Assembly: GCA_964036045.1 (NCBI GenBank)
Contig: OZ038388.1
Span: forward strand, 32,937,672-33,001,671
Direction of reading: 5' to 3'
Length of the DNA: 64,000 nt
Origin: Eutreptiella sp. 'Long Island Sound 2002'
Lineage: Eukaryota > Euglenozoa > Euglenophyceae > Eutreptiales > Eutreptiaceae
Part shown: positions 10,291 to 20,939 of the stretch, one piece after another
Layout of the letters: each line of letters opens with the position of its first letter
How positions within the stretch are numbered: position 1 is the stretch's first letter
Notes under the pieces: model-generated
The model's database searches: none
Seen by the model: the letters and a program-made list of their open reading frames with translations, nothing else
What the model was told of the DNA's origin: nothing
Program-made: the position numbers and the translations under genes

Positions 10291-11118
10291 AGGGGCCCCG
10301 CCTCCGACACCAGAGCGGCGGTGTCCTGGAACGTCCAGGGCTCGATGCGGGGGGACGGTGTACCAGTGACCCCAGGTATGCTCGACGGTGAAGCGGTGGC
10401 GGCGGGTATCATGAAGGCCGAGGGTGCCATCCTGGGCCTATTCCAGGAGACTGGCCTGCGGGACCCTCAAGGTGTGGTGCACTCCGAGAACCAGTGGCGT
10501 CACCATGGGTACCATACATACCCAGGGGTGGATGCCCAGGCGGCGTCGGCGGCGGCGGTGCGCGGCGGGCTCTTGATTGCCCTTCGGGCGGACGTGTTCG
10601 CCGCGGAGGAGGTTCGAGACATCGTGGACATCGTGCCGGGCAAGGCCATGGCCCTGGATGTGGTGACCGCAGGTGGCACCCTCACGGTCATCAACGTCCA
10701 CGGCCCGGGTAGCGGCGGCGACTCCTGGGCGTCTAAGGCGTCCTTCTGGGCTGACGTGGCCATGTACGCGGCGGCCAAGAGCGCGGGTGGCACCAGGGCC
10801 GTGCTCCTCGGAGGGGACTTCAACGTGTGGCTGGAGTCCCCGTGGCACCCTACCACGAGGAGGTTCCAAGCCCTGTGGGAACAGTGTGGCTTCCGCAGGG
10901 CAGGCCCGGAACGGGAGGAGGACAGGAGGCCCACGAGGGCGGGGCACCGACTGGACTCCTTCCTTCTGAACTCGCCTCTGGTCCCGTGGGCGGCGCGTGA
11001 GCGCCCTCACTTGGCGCCGGGGCGGTCTCCAGCGTCGCTGGGGTCGGATCATGGCCCTGTGGTCCTGGACATCCCGCTAGCGGTGGCTGGCAAAGAGAGG
11101 GTCACCAGGATGGCCTAG
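10291..11118 (+). CDS. Retrotransposon polyprotein segment 3: apurinic-like endonuclease (APE)
   Basis: Exonuclease-endonuclease-phosphatase fold. Counting from the GTG at 10321: SWNVQGS (Asn4), FQETGL (Glu43), VINVHGPG, GGDFNVW (Asp166 and Asn168), LDSF (Asp212) and GSDHGPVVLD (Asp243 and His244). These are the expected metal-binding and catalytic positions. The enzyme nicks target DNA to prime reverse transcription. Length is normal for the domain. It continues the same frame from upstream and stops at TAG 11116-11118 before the RT segment. I am sure of the domain; activity is doubtful because the polyprotein is interrupted. Confidence 0.9.
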   Translation, partial: RGPASDTRAAVSWNVQGSMRGDGVPVTPGMLDGEAVAAGIMKAEGAILGLFQETGLRDPQGVVHSENQWRHHGYHTYPGVDAQAASAAAVRGGLLIALRADVFAAEEVRDIVDIVPGKAMALDVVTAGGTLTVINVHGPGSGGDSWASKASFWADVAMYAAAKSAGGTRAVLLGGDFNVWLESPWHPTTRRFQALWEQCGFRRAGPEREEDRRPTRAGHRLDSFLLNSPLVPWAARERPHLAPGRSPASLGSDHGPVVLDIPLAVAGKERVTRMA

Positions 11119-12816
11119 TCGCACGCCCAGGGCAGGCTGCACGCCATACGCCCGGACCCCCCGGGGGTTCGTGAGGCGGTGGCGGCAGTACTGCAGAAGG
11201 CCTGCGGGGATCAGCGGCTACAGGCGTGGCTCTCATCGGACCAGGACACTGCCACCATGGGCACGTCGGAGGTGCAAGCGGTCTTTGACCTGCTCTACGC
11301 CTTCCGTGATGACGTGTCCAGGGTCACGGGAGTGCGCATGCCTTCCGGCGTGGACCCGCAGTACCCACACGGGCAGGCGGAAACGGAGGCGTCGCTGGAC
11401 CAGGTCCTCTCGGATCAGCAGGCCCTGGCCTGGCGTGCCCATCAGCTGTGGCAACGGGACGCGGCGGCGGCCGGACTCCACTCCCAGGAAGGGACTGCCC
11501 TGCTACAGCACCTCCGGCGAGTGGACCCCGACCTGTCCCCCGCCTCGGTTGAGGACCTGCGTGCCGCATTGGACCAACAGCTCCGCCAGCTGGAGACACG
11601 CGTGGAGGAGCTGCGGGATGTCCTCAGGAGCAACAGGCGCCGGTCCATCAAGGACTACTGGCGGGGCAGGGTACCGGACCTGCAGCTCCGATGGACGGCG
11701 ATACGGGGGGCCATCAACGTGGTGAACTATGCCCCGTCAGGCCTATGGTCCGTACGCGTCCGCGAGTCGGAGAAGGTGCTCTTGGAGGCCTCGGACGTCA
11801 TTGGCGAGGTCCAGAGGTATTGGGAGGCGCTGTACGCCAAGCGGCCAGTGAACCTGCCGGCCTTCGAGCGGCTGGTCCGGGCCCACATTCCCAAAGGGGT
11901 GCCGGAGGAGTGGAGGTCGGTACAGGACTACACCATGCAGGACCTTAAAGACGCCGTGAGGCAGGCCGTGGCGGACGACAAAGCTCCGGGGTCCAACCGG
12001 GTCACGGCAGCCCTCATAGCAGAGCTGCCTGAACCGGTGCAGGGGCTCCTGGTGCATGCGTACAGGGCAATCCTGCGGGGTGCGGATGTCCCGGAGTCCT
12101 GGCACGAGGCCATTATCTGGCTGATGCCCAAGGGCACAGCCACGGGCAACCTGGACGAGTACAGGCCGATAGCGCTGGGGCAGCAAGACATGCGAATGCT
12201 CATGACCCCCCTCATGCGGAGGTTCACAGCTGTTCTGGCACGCAAGGGACTGGCCGCGGACTGGCAGTTCGGAGCCATGCCGGGCTCCACGGCGGCTGCC
12301 CCGGTGTTCCTGGCCCAGCGCAGGCTGCAGCGTGGGATGGAGGAAAACCACGTCCTGGCCTTCGATGTGTCGAAAGCTTTTGACACAGCGCCGCACGGAG
12401 CACTGGCGCTCCTTCTGCGCCACATGGGTGTCCCGGAGGAGCTCATCAGGCTCTTCCACACCCTCAGCTGCGGGTCCCTGGTGCGCATCGTCACTGCGCA
12501 TGGCCCGACGCCGAGCATACGGCTCCACAGGGGCCTGCGGCAGGGCAGTGCGGAGAGCGCTGTGCTCTACCTCCTCCTATTGGAGCCTCTCCTGCGGAGC
12601 CTTGCCTGTAAGGCGCGGGGAGATGCTCGCCACACGGTGCCACCCCTGGTACAGGCGTACTGTGATGACCTCCTGCTGATAGCGCACTCCCTGCCGCAAT
12701 TCCTGGAGTATGCGGCGATGATAGCGCGGTATCTCACGGACATGGGCATGTCCCTCAACGTGAGCAAATGCGCCTATGCCAGTACTGCCGCATCCACTCG
12801 ATTATGGTATACCTGA
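11119..12816 (+). CDS. Retrotransposon polyprotein segment 4: reverse transcriptase
   Basis: Non-LTR reverse transcriptase. Counting from the ATG at 11179, a helical linker leads into KAPGSNRVTAALIAELP (region 1), NLDEYRPIALG (region 2), FDVSKAFDTAPH with Asp396 (motif A), GLRQGSAESAVLYLLLLEP (motif B), and YCDD at 494-497 (motif C, with Cys where most non-LTR elements have Ala). The frame ends with TGA at 12814-12816, but RT thumb-like sequence continues in another frame from about 12770, so a small indel lies between. It makes cDNA at the nicked target. Confidence 0.92.
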   Translation, partial: SHAQGRLHAIRPDPPGVREAVAAVLQKACGDQRLQAWLSSDQDTATMGTSEVQAVFDLLYAFRDDVSRVTGVRMPSGVDPQYPHGQAETEASLDQVLSDQQALAWRAHQLWQRDAAAAGLHSQEGTALLQHLRRVDPDLSPASVEDLRAALDQQLRQLETRVEELRDVLRSNRRRSIKDYWRGRVPDLQLRWTAIRGAINVVNYAPSGLWSVRVRESEKVLLEASDVIGEVQRYWEALYAKRPVNLPAFERLVRAHIPKGVPEEWRSVQDYTMQDLKDAVRQAVADDKAPGSNRVTAALIAELPEPVQGLLVHAYRAILRGADVPESWHEAIIWLMPKGTATGNLDEYRPIALGQQDMRMLMTPLMRRFTAVLARKGLAADWQFGAMPGSTAAAPVFLAQRRLQRGMEENHVLAFDVSKAFDTAPHGALALLLRHMGVPEELIRLFHTLSCGSLVRIVTAHGPTPSIRLHRGLRQGSAESAVLYLLLLEPLLRSLACKARGDARHTVPPLVQAYCDDLLLIAHSLPQFLEYAAMIARYLTDMGMSLNVSKCAYASTAASTRLWYT

Positions 12817-15800
12817 ACCCGGGGGACACAGCGGCCCCATGGGTATGCTTACGTGCCAAGGGCACGGTACCATACTTGGGCCTGCGTCTCGATCCCAGGG
12901 GGATGGCGACCATGAAGGAGAAACATGTACTCCGGTGTGAAGCCCTGCTGGGCTGGTGCAAGAACACGCTGGGGCCGGCGTCGGTGCCTCATGAGGTGAT
13001 GGCGGCCGTGGTTGGTGGCATCGTGCGGTACGCGGCGCCCTACCTGTCCGACACGGCGGAGGCGGTGGTCAAGCTGAATACTGCCATCGAGGCTGCGGCC
13101 CTGCAGTTCGAGAAGCTGCCCAAGGACCTGTCCAACGTGGCGGTGCGGTCAGGTCATGGGCTACGGTTGGCAGATGTCCAGGTTATATGCCGCGACTCCG
13201 TCGTGGCGACCGTGGCTCAGCTCACCCACCACAGGTCGATGACGGTCCGTGATGAGCTGCGGGCCATGCTCCGAGACATGCACGTGCAGTACGGAGTGTG
13301 CGGGCAGTTCATAGTGCCCTCTGCGTCATTCGCCACACACGCTGGCAATACGTGGGTGGACAGGGTGCTCAGGGCGATGGGGACGTTGCGCGTGGGGCTT
13401 CTCATGCCATCGTCGGTGTACTCGTGTGTACACGCCCATCTGCCGCAAGTGCAGTGGGCGGGGCGGAAGTGGGTATCCCAATCCTACGCCTTCAAGGGTA
13501 GGGACATCTGCATTCTCTCGGGGCCCCGCACAGATGCGGCAGTGCAGTCCCTGACTGATCCCGCAAATGACCTCCTGCATGCGCGGCTCCCCTGCCCTGC
13601 GCCTGGGCACTGGGCGGTCCAGCTACAGGAGTGCCACGAGGACCACCTGCACCTTCCGCACGCGGGAGTAGGACCCCACCAGCTGGACCACGTGTGGCTC
13701 ACGGGGCTTCGCGACGTCTTCCGGCCGCAGCTGCCCGGTCCGTTGACTCACCGGCTCATTCACCCAGTGCGCCGAAAGAAGGCCAGCAAACGCAATAGAC
13801 AGTCCGCTGCGGGGGACGTGTATGTGGTGGGCGGATACAGGGAGGAAGGATGGGACCCGGCCAACCCGGGGCTGTCCATGCCGTTCGTCCCGCTGGCCGC
13901 CCTCCTGTTTCTGCTGGGGGACGTCTTTGAGGGCTACCAGCGGCAAGACGATCCGGCGTCCGTCCCCCTACTCACTCCTCACGCCGGGGGCGGCATAAGC
14001 CCGCCACCACTGTGGGTTGTGCACGGACAGCCAGCGTTTTCCAGGGCGTGCGCGGCGGTGCACAAGTGCAGCGAATGGGCAATTGTTCTTCTGCTACCGG
14101 CAGGCCCAATCCCGGATCCGGATGAGCACTCGGTCCCGGAAGTGGTCCGAATGTCCAACGTGCCGCATGATCCGCATGTCGCCGTCACGTCGTTGCGTGG
14201 TGGTGGCGCAGTGGAGCAGGGGTCTGTCGTGGTATACCAGCCTTCCTGCTCCGCAACGGTTTGGGGGGCGGAATACACCACCGCCCTGGACGCCATCAAA
14301 TCAGTCTGCGGATGTGACCTGGCCTGGAGACCACATGCGGTGTATCGGCCGAGGGTGGTCCTGTCCCCGGAGCTCACGGCCTCCAGCGCGGCGTCTCTGG
14401 GAAAGGTGGTGCAGAGCCCCGACTCCGACGTGGCGTGGCTAGAGCCCCACCGGCACTGCTGGGTGCCGGTGGCGACTAAAGTCACATCGTCTGACGCGTC
14501 GCCCCAGGGAGATGACACCACAAATGTGGCGGTGGCCAGCCACGGAATCCCCACGTGGACGGGTGCCATCTACGGCACGGTCCCGGAGGCAGAGATCATT
14601 GGCGCGGCGGCGTACTTGTTGCACACGCCCCCGTCAGCGTGCACGGTACACGTGGTGGATGCGTCCGTCATAGGAGCGCATCTCCGCAGGGCGCAGGAGG
14701 CCCTGTACCGTGGCATCAAGGGGCCGACGTCACATCTGGTCAATCAACATGCACTGAGCTGGATAGTGGAGGGGCTGCGGCGGCTGCCGGGCCGAGTTGG
14801 GGGGCCGCACCACTGGGTGGTGAGGCAGAGCTCGCACTTAGCGGCGGTCCCGCTTGAGGCACCGGACTCTGCCGCGGCCCGTGCGATGGCCCCGCCAGTC
14901 CATCTTGTCCTGCCGAAGGAGCACGCCATCCTCTTGGTACCGGGGGATAATGGTGAGCTCGAGCCGCGTGTACCATCCATGCAAGCCCTTCAGCAGGTCC
15001 GGGAGATAGAGTGGCGTTCGCTAGCGGCACGCACCAGGGCGCACACGCCACTGGCTGGCGCCTGCGAGGCGATGCCCCTGGGAGCTGTGCACCACGGCCC
15101 AACGCACAGGAATATGCTGCGGGCACGTGACGGTCGCTTGTCCACCATGCAGGTCATGCGACGGTGGAGACAGAAGCTCACGCGTGTGGCAATACCAGCC
15201 CACCCCTGTATCTTCTGTGGGGGGCCGGAGGAGGACATCGGCCACATGCGCCTACTGTGTGCGCGGGACGAGGAGGTGGCTGGGCTCCTGTGCAGGCGTG
15301 TGGAGGAGTTCACGGCGGAGCTACCCCTAACGGACAGGGCGGTGGAGTTCGTGGCGTGGAGGGAGCACGGCTGCAGGTGGGCAGAATCCCTGATGGCAGG
15401 TGTCATACCCGGGGACCTGAAGCGGCTGTTCGCTGCGGTGCGAGCGGCGTCGTCCCGGGGCCCTGCCAAGGCCAGACTCTTTGTGGAGGACATGGTCCAG
15501 ATTGGGGAAGATGTGTATGCCCGCAGGAACCATCGGCTCACCCAGATCATGCAGCTGCCGATGCAAGATCGAAGGAGGGCGGTATACGCGTTCCTGCGCG
15601 GTGACACACCCTTCTGCCCGCCGGCAGGGAGGATCCTGCAGCGTCCGCCGTGGAACCCGTTTGCCGGCCTCCCCGGCGACCTGCGGGCAACCTTTCTGAG
15701 GGCACCGCTGCACGCACTACTGGTGTCGCGGTCGTGCATCGAGCGTGAGGAGGCCCTGTCCTTGTTCCCTCACTGGATGGCGGCGGTGGCGCAGGCCTTC

Positions 15801-16994
15801 GACCGGTGGATCGGTTCCTGGGTGGCGCGAGACATCACGGCATTCAGGGAGTGGTCCCGCGTGGTGTCGGCGCAGTCCTGGGCCCAGGTGCGGGGTACCA
15901 AGGTGAGAAACCCTGACGGCCAGGGTGATCCCTGGCTCCAGGTGTACGCCAACCATCCAGCTGTGGGGAACGTCATGGGCTGGCCTCGCGAGGTGCTGCC
16001 AGTCCTTCAGCAACCTCTGTGCGGTCTCCCAGTCCTGGCGTTGGCTGTCGTGCTTGACGTGGGTACGTTGTGGCTATGTGACCGGCAGCTGCGACGAGCC
16101 GTACCGGCGGTCACGGAGCAGCGGTCCATGGCAGTGTTAGTGGGCTCCGAGCAGCTGGCGCGGGTACAGGGCGACGACGCGCAAGGCCAAGTCACGGAGG
16201 CCATGTTCTCTCTGCCAGAGGGGGACGACCACGTGGCTGCCGATGCCCGTCACACCCTTGACACCCTGGGTCTCAGGGCGGTCATTGAGGCTCGGGCGGG
16301 AGGGCAACGCTTGGTTCTGGCTTCCACCAGGGGCCCGGAGCAGGACGGGGTTGTTGTCATCGGGGAGGTCTTGCGGGACTACGGTTGGGAGCTCCTGGCG
16401 CATGGCACGCGCGGCCCCAAGGTGGCGCGGTGGCCCCGGCTGCTTGAGAGCCTGCCGGAGATGCCCGACGGACGACCGATACTCCGCCCGGTGTCCACGT
16501 GGGAGGAGGCGAGGCGCAGCCTCCTCAGTAGTGCCACAGCACGCACGCTGACAGGGGCTTTGCTCGGGCTCCAGGACGCGTGCTGCGATGTATGGCAGGA
16601 CCTGTGGTCGCAGTGCTGTGATGGTAGCTGCGTTCCATCGCGGTCTGTGCTTCCGCAGCGATGCCACGGGTGCGGGGAGACAGTGTCCGTTTGGGTTCAT
16701 CAGTGTGCCTCCGCCCCGCTGTGCGGGACATGTCAGGAGCATGCCGACAGGGGGTGGCCTAAGGCGAGGTGGGCACTGCGGCACTCTGGACGGATGTCCT
16801 CAAGTGCCTGGACGACTATCCAGGGTGGCCTGAAGAGCGTCCGAGTGGAAGGGGTACGGTGCCCTGGAGCGCCGTCTGCGGCCCTGCCCCTGATGCTGTG
16901 GTGGGCGGCTCTGGAGGGCGACTCAGGGATACTCTGGTTGTGGCATCACGGAGGAAATGGTGACGGCGTGGTGGGTGCCGGGGGTGCAGGTTGA
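12768..16994 (+). CDS. Retrotransposon polyprotein segment 5: RT thumb, RNase H, CCHC knuckle, Cys cluster
   Basis: A 1,408-codon ORF whose first dozen codons overlap the RT in another frame. YLGLRLDPRG near its start is the usual continuation after the RT palm. An RNase H-like domain follows at about residues 565-700: SDASPQ, EAEIIGAAAYL and VHVVDASVIG supply the Asp-Glu-Asp series. A CCHC knuckle lies at 814-831 (Cys814, Cys817, His826, Cys831), as in the C-terminal part of many non-LTR elements. I do not see a restriction-like endonuclease motif clearly enough to call one. A second cluster starts at Cys1299 (CHGCG) and continues with QCASAPLCGTC. The ORF ends at TGA 16992-16994, where the frame shifts into the OTU-like sequence. 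Confidence 0.8.
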   Translation: MRLCQYCRIHSIMVYLNPGDTAAPWVCLRAKGTVPYLGLRLDPRGMATMKEKHVLRCEALLGWCKNTLGPASVPHEVMAAVVGGIVRYAAPYLSDTAEAVVKLNTAIEAAALQFEKLPKDLSNVAVRSGHGLRLADVQVICRDSVVATVAQLTHHRSMTVRDELRAMLRDMHVQYGVCGQFIVPSASFATHAGNTWVDRVLRAMGTLRVGLLMPSSVYSCVHAHLPQVQWAGRKWVSQSYAFKGRDICILSGPRTDAAVQSLTDPANDLLHARLPCPAPGHWAVQLQECHEDHLHLPHAGVGPHQLDHVWLTGLRDVFRPQLPGPLTHRLIHPVRRKKASKRNRQSAAGDVYVVGGYREEGWDPANPGLSMPFVPLAALLFLLGDVFEGYQRQDDPASVPLLTPHAGGGISPPPLWVVHGQPAFSRACAAVHKCSEWAIVLLLPAGPIPDPDEHSVPEVVRMSNVPHDPHVAVTSLRGGGAVEQGSVVVYQPSCSATVWGAEYTTALDAIKSVCGCDLAWRPHAVYRPRVVLSPELTASSAASLGKVVQSPDSDVAWLEPHRHCWVPVATKVTSSDASPQGDDTTNVAVASHGIPTWTGAIYGTVPEAEIIGAAAYLLHTPPSACTVHVVDASVIGAHLRRAQEALYRGIKGPTSHLVNQHALSWIVEGLRRLPGRVGGPHHWVVRQSSHLAAVPLEAPDSAAARAMAPPVHLVLPKEHAILLVPGDNGELEPRVPSMQALQQVREIEWRSLAARTRAHTPLAGACEAMPLGAVHHGPTHRNMLRARDGRLSTMQVMRRWRQKLTRVAIPAHPCIFCGGPEEDIGHMRLLCARDEEVAGLLCRRVEEFTAELPLTDRAVEFVAWREHGCRWAESLMAGVIPGDLKRLFAAVRAASSRGPAKARLFVEDMVQIGEDVYARRNHRLTQIMQLPMQDRRRAVYAFLRGDTPFCPPAGRILQRPPWNPFAGLPGDLRATFLRAPLHALLVSRSCIEREEALSLFPHWMAAVAQAFDRWIGSWVARDITAFREWSRVVSAQSWAQVRGTKVRNPDGQGDPWLQVYANHPAVGNVMGWPREVLPVLQQPLCGLPVLALAVVLDVGTLWLCDRQLRRAVPAVTEQRSMAVLVGSEQLARVQGDDAQGQVTEAMFSLPEGDDHVAADARHTLDTLGLRAVIEARAGGQRLVLASTRGPEQDGVVVIGEVLRDYGWELLAHGTRGPKVARWPRLLESLPEMPDGRPILRPVSTWEEARRSLLSSATARTLTGALLGLQDACCDVWQDLWSQCCDGSCVPSRSVLPQRCHGCGETVSVWVHQCASAPLCGTCQEHADRGWPKARWALRHSGRMSSSAWTTIQGGLKSVRVEGVRCPGAPSAALPLMLWWAALEGDSGILWLWHHGGNGDGVVGAGGAG

Positions 16995-17233
16995 TGGGGA
17001 TGGGAATTGTGGGTGCACCAGCTACCATCCCTACGCTGGACGCAGCGGAGGGAGTGGCGCCTGAGAAGCAGTGCCTACGCGGCCTGATTGTGCGGTACTG
17101 GCAGGCGGCGTATGACGGCCAACGCGATGTGACAGGTCGTGCCGGCCTGATGGTGAGCCGTACTGCCCCCGTGCATGAGGGTCGGACAGGGATGCTTCAC
17201 CCGCCTGCCCCGGGTCGCCGCATACAACAGTGA
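16942..17233 (+). pseudogene. OTU-like cysteine protease remnant, end of retrotransposon polyprotein
   Basis: In a different frame from the preceding ORF, the sequence VQVDGDGNCGCTSYHPYAG (16984-17040) carries the GDGNC signature of OTU-family cysteine proteases. After another frame change near 17040-17070 the text reads LRGLIVRYWQAAYDG, compatible with the following OTU helix, and stops at 17233. No His-containing C-terminal OTU motif is seen, so the domain is truncated or unreadable. OTU-type protease domains are known in Dualen-like retrotransposons and in Helentrons. Confidence 0.6.
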
Positions 17234-19249
17234 GGTGTCATGGGTCGTTCCGACCAGGGTAATAAGGCCCAAACCCCTGTAGGGTATTCCCATGGCACCG
17301 GGGTCTCTACTGGCGGCCCGGCTACGGCAGTCTTGGGAGTGGTTGCTCGGGATACACCGGGGATGCACGGAGTTGTTTGGGGGTTACAGCGCTGCGGCGC
17401 CCCCTGGGAGTGTTACACGGGGTTGCGGGGTCAGCCTGCAGGCCCCAGGAGCGGCGACGGGGCGAAGATGTGTGCGTGGAAGGTTATGACGGTGGGGTCA
17501 TCAGGGGGACAGTATGGCGGGCGTCGTGGAGACGGCATGGCAGCCTGGAGGGAGCGCTCACAGGGGGCACGTGGAGTTCCAGGTGGCGGAGTACTGGAGT
17601 CTTGGGGGTCAACGCGGCGGTACTGGGATCCGTACGGCGGGGGTACGCGGCGGTACTGGGGAGCCGTACAGTGGGGGAGCAGCGGGGAAGTTCCAGATGA
17701 CGGTGTACTGACATCGTGGGGGTGTAAGCGGCGGTACAGGGGACCGTATGGTGGGGGTATGCGGCGGTACAGGAGTCCGTACGGTGGGGGAACGCGGCGG
17801 TACTGGGGAACCGTACAGTGGGGGAGCACGGGGATGCATGGCGGTACTGGGGTGTCCCCCTGACCCCTCTAACAACTCAGGGGGAGCGCGGGGGCATCCC
17901 CTGGCCCCGTTAACAAACTAGAGGGACCGTGCCTGCGGGCATGTACATAGTCTAACCTCTGACCATGGCCTTGTGGTTGCAGTGGTGAGTGTCGTGGCGG
18001 CTAGCAGGTGGCGTCAGCGTGGCAACAGCGGTACTGCGCGGCGTCGTAGTGAAGAGTATGCAGTCGCCTCACCACTGTAACAGCTTACCCCTGGGGGGCG
18101 CCAGTCCGGTCGGCTAGAGGCGAGGAGGGCAGGGGAGCGGCATGCTGAGTGGTCCGGGGGGTGACGCGCGGGCCAATGCTATAAGTAGGCTCGCCACGTC
18201 GTCGGTGGGGGCCGAACCTGCGGCCTGGCCGCTGCTGTGGCGGAAGAGGCGCAACCACGGAAGCTGGCCAAACAGTGCAGGTAAGGGTCAAGGGTAGGCG
18301 CCAGGGCATTGTATGTGGGCCAGATGAGGTGCACCTGGTAACCACGGCCCGGGGCGAGCCTCTGGTGGGTACCCCTACAGGGGGTCGATAACCAAGCTAC
18401 GGCACCCACCAGCCCGAATCCCAGCCAGCGATATTCACGGGTTGCGCCACTCCCGTCGCAAAGCGGCCGGCGTCCCCCCCTGTAGACCCTCAAGGTATAT
18501 TATATGTGGGCAAGTGAATGCCTCGATGCAGACTGGCGCTGGCCCCTGACATGGGATGCCAGCATGGTATATATCTGGGGTGTGGGGGCAGCACGGGGCC
18601 ACGGGGACGTGGAGTTGGTAACGTGTTTCTGTACTATACTGGGGGCCTGGTGCGGTGGGCAGATGGCGTACAATGTGGAGACATGGGGGCGATGAAAGCT
18701 GAGGGCCAGGCTAGGCTGGAGCCTCCCAGAAATCCTGGCTGTGCACATACAGGCTAGTGCGTGCTGGCAGAGGGATACGTGGAGTCAGGGGTGGTGGGCA
18801 GTTTCGAGGACGCGGACGACAATGGATTACGTGGGGTCTTGGGTGTTGGGTGTCTCCACAGTGGCGGGGCAACGTGAACGATGGAGGGTCAGCTCTCGCT
18901 TCGCCGCATGCGTGCTGCTTTGTTCCTTGGTTGCTGCTTTGCGACGGACAGAGGTGCCCTTGCTTTCTGCTTGTTGCGATGCTGCTGCGCTGCTTTGCCT
19001 TGCCCCCTTACCCCCGGCGAACAAACGGGCCAGCGTCCGTCGCCGTTGCTAATGCTACCGCTTTGCAGTTGCCACTGCCCCCAAAGCCTGGTTGCCCGGT
19101 ATCCCCGGTCCTCTGGGTCCTCCGTCATGCTGTGGGCCACCTCAGGCAGCCCTGGGACCCGCGGGATCGAGCGAGGCAGGAACCACCTGTCGGCGCGAGA
19201 TGCCCGGTAACTCCAGTAGACGGCATGATAAGTGGTTATGACTATGACT

Positions 19250-19255
<6 letters not shown>
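17234..19255 (+). other. Retrotransposon 3' non-coding region
   Basis: This stretch has no supported gene. Its last 1.84 kb (17417-19255) is repeated almost identically at 32190-34030, which defines the 3' part of the retrotransposon. It contains a minisatellite (17610-17830) and ends in about three TGACTA units followed by (TA)n. Confidence 0.8.
17610..17830 (+). repeat. 33-bp GC-rich minisatellite in the retrotransposon 3' region
   Basis: Five or six degenerate units share GCGGCGGTACTGGGG, then CCGTAC, then a G-run ending GGGGG. The same array occurs in the second copy at about 32380-32603. Confidence 0.8.
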
Positions 19256-19866
<611 letters not shown>

Positions 19867-19869
19867 GTA

Positions 19870-20895
19870 CTACACCCCTCTCCCCTTAAATCTAGCTAAC
19901 AAGCAACAAGCAAGCAAGCAACAAGCAACAAGCACTTCTCCTGACTGTTTTGGCCATTGCACCGCCTCATCGCTCCGGGCTCTACTCTACTGTAGCCATC
20001 TTGGAGCCCAGGTGGTGCCCTTGCCAAATCCAAGTTTATAGCCAAAAACGCAGCGTCGGCGGGCCGGGGCGGGGGTGCCAAGTCGGGAGGTGCCCTCCCA
20101 AATTCGCGCAGTTTTGGGCCAAAAACAGCCATTTTTCGCCCAAAACAGCCCCAAAACCCAGTTAAAACGGCCAAACGAAGCGAAACGGTGGCTACACTAC
20201 ACGTGCGGCTTGACTTCACCGTGTCAAAGAGCTCTCTAGTGCCCTTCAATTCCACGATATGTCCGAGAAACGGCCCAAAAAGGCGCCAAAAAGCCCCAAA
20301 ATCCGCGCCATGTGCACCAACAGCCCGAAACCAAGAACAGGCCGCATCTTGGGCGACGTGGCTCAAATCCGAATTCCGAGGGCACCTAGTCCACCCGCAA
20401 ACCCCCACTTTTTGTTGTTTCCAAGCCGCAGAAACGCCCAACGAGCCACCTAGACCCCCGTACCAGTGGTCACTTGGTGGGGCCACAGGGCAGCCCAGCC
20501 TGCGCACGGCGGGGGCCAACGGTGGGTCCACCAGGGTCCGCTGGGCGAAAAAAATCGTTTTTCCCAAAGTTGTTCCTAGACCACTTGGGATGCTCAAACA
20601 AGTGTTTCTAGGCCGTTTTGAGCCCCTGGTGGCGCGTTTTGGGCCATGGAAAATCCCAAAATGCCTTGAAAATGGGCTAGTTCAACACCAAAAATGGGTC
20701 AAAACTGGGTGAAAAACGCAATTTTCTGAAAGTGATCATGGGCCATTTGGGAGGCTCAGAAAAGTGTTTTTAGCCTGTTTTCAGCCCAAGATCGGGCGTT
20801 GTGGCCCATGGAGAATCCCAAAATGCCTTGAAAATTGGCCACTATGGGACAAAAACAAGTGAAATTTTGTGTCCCTTTTGGTACCGAGGGATGAG
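19870..20895 (+). repeat. Giant element 5' module, copy 1
   Basis: Homologous to 5875-7062 but about 160 bp shorter because one of the internal tandem units is missing (after about 20680). No recognised gene; ORFs on both strands differ in extent between copies. Confidence 0.85.
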
Positions 20896-20939
20896 TCATC
20901 CTTGCTGTGTTTTGCCGTTTGTGTGCTTCGTTCATTGTG

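Noticed and set aside
12768-16994. Restriction-like endonuclease after the CCHC knuckle, as in true dual-endonuclease elements
   Set aside because: I could not identify a convincing PD-D/E series, so only an APE is called.
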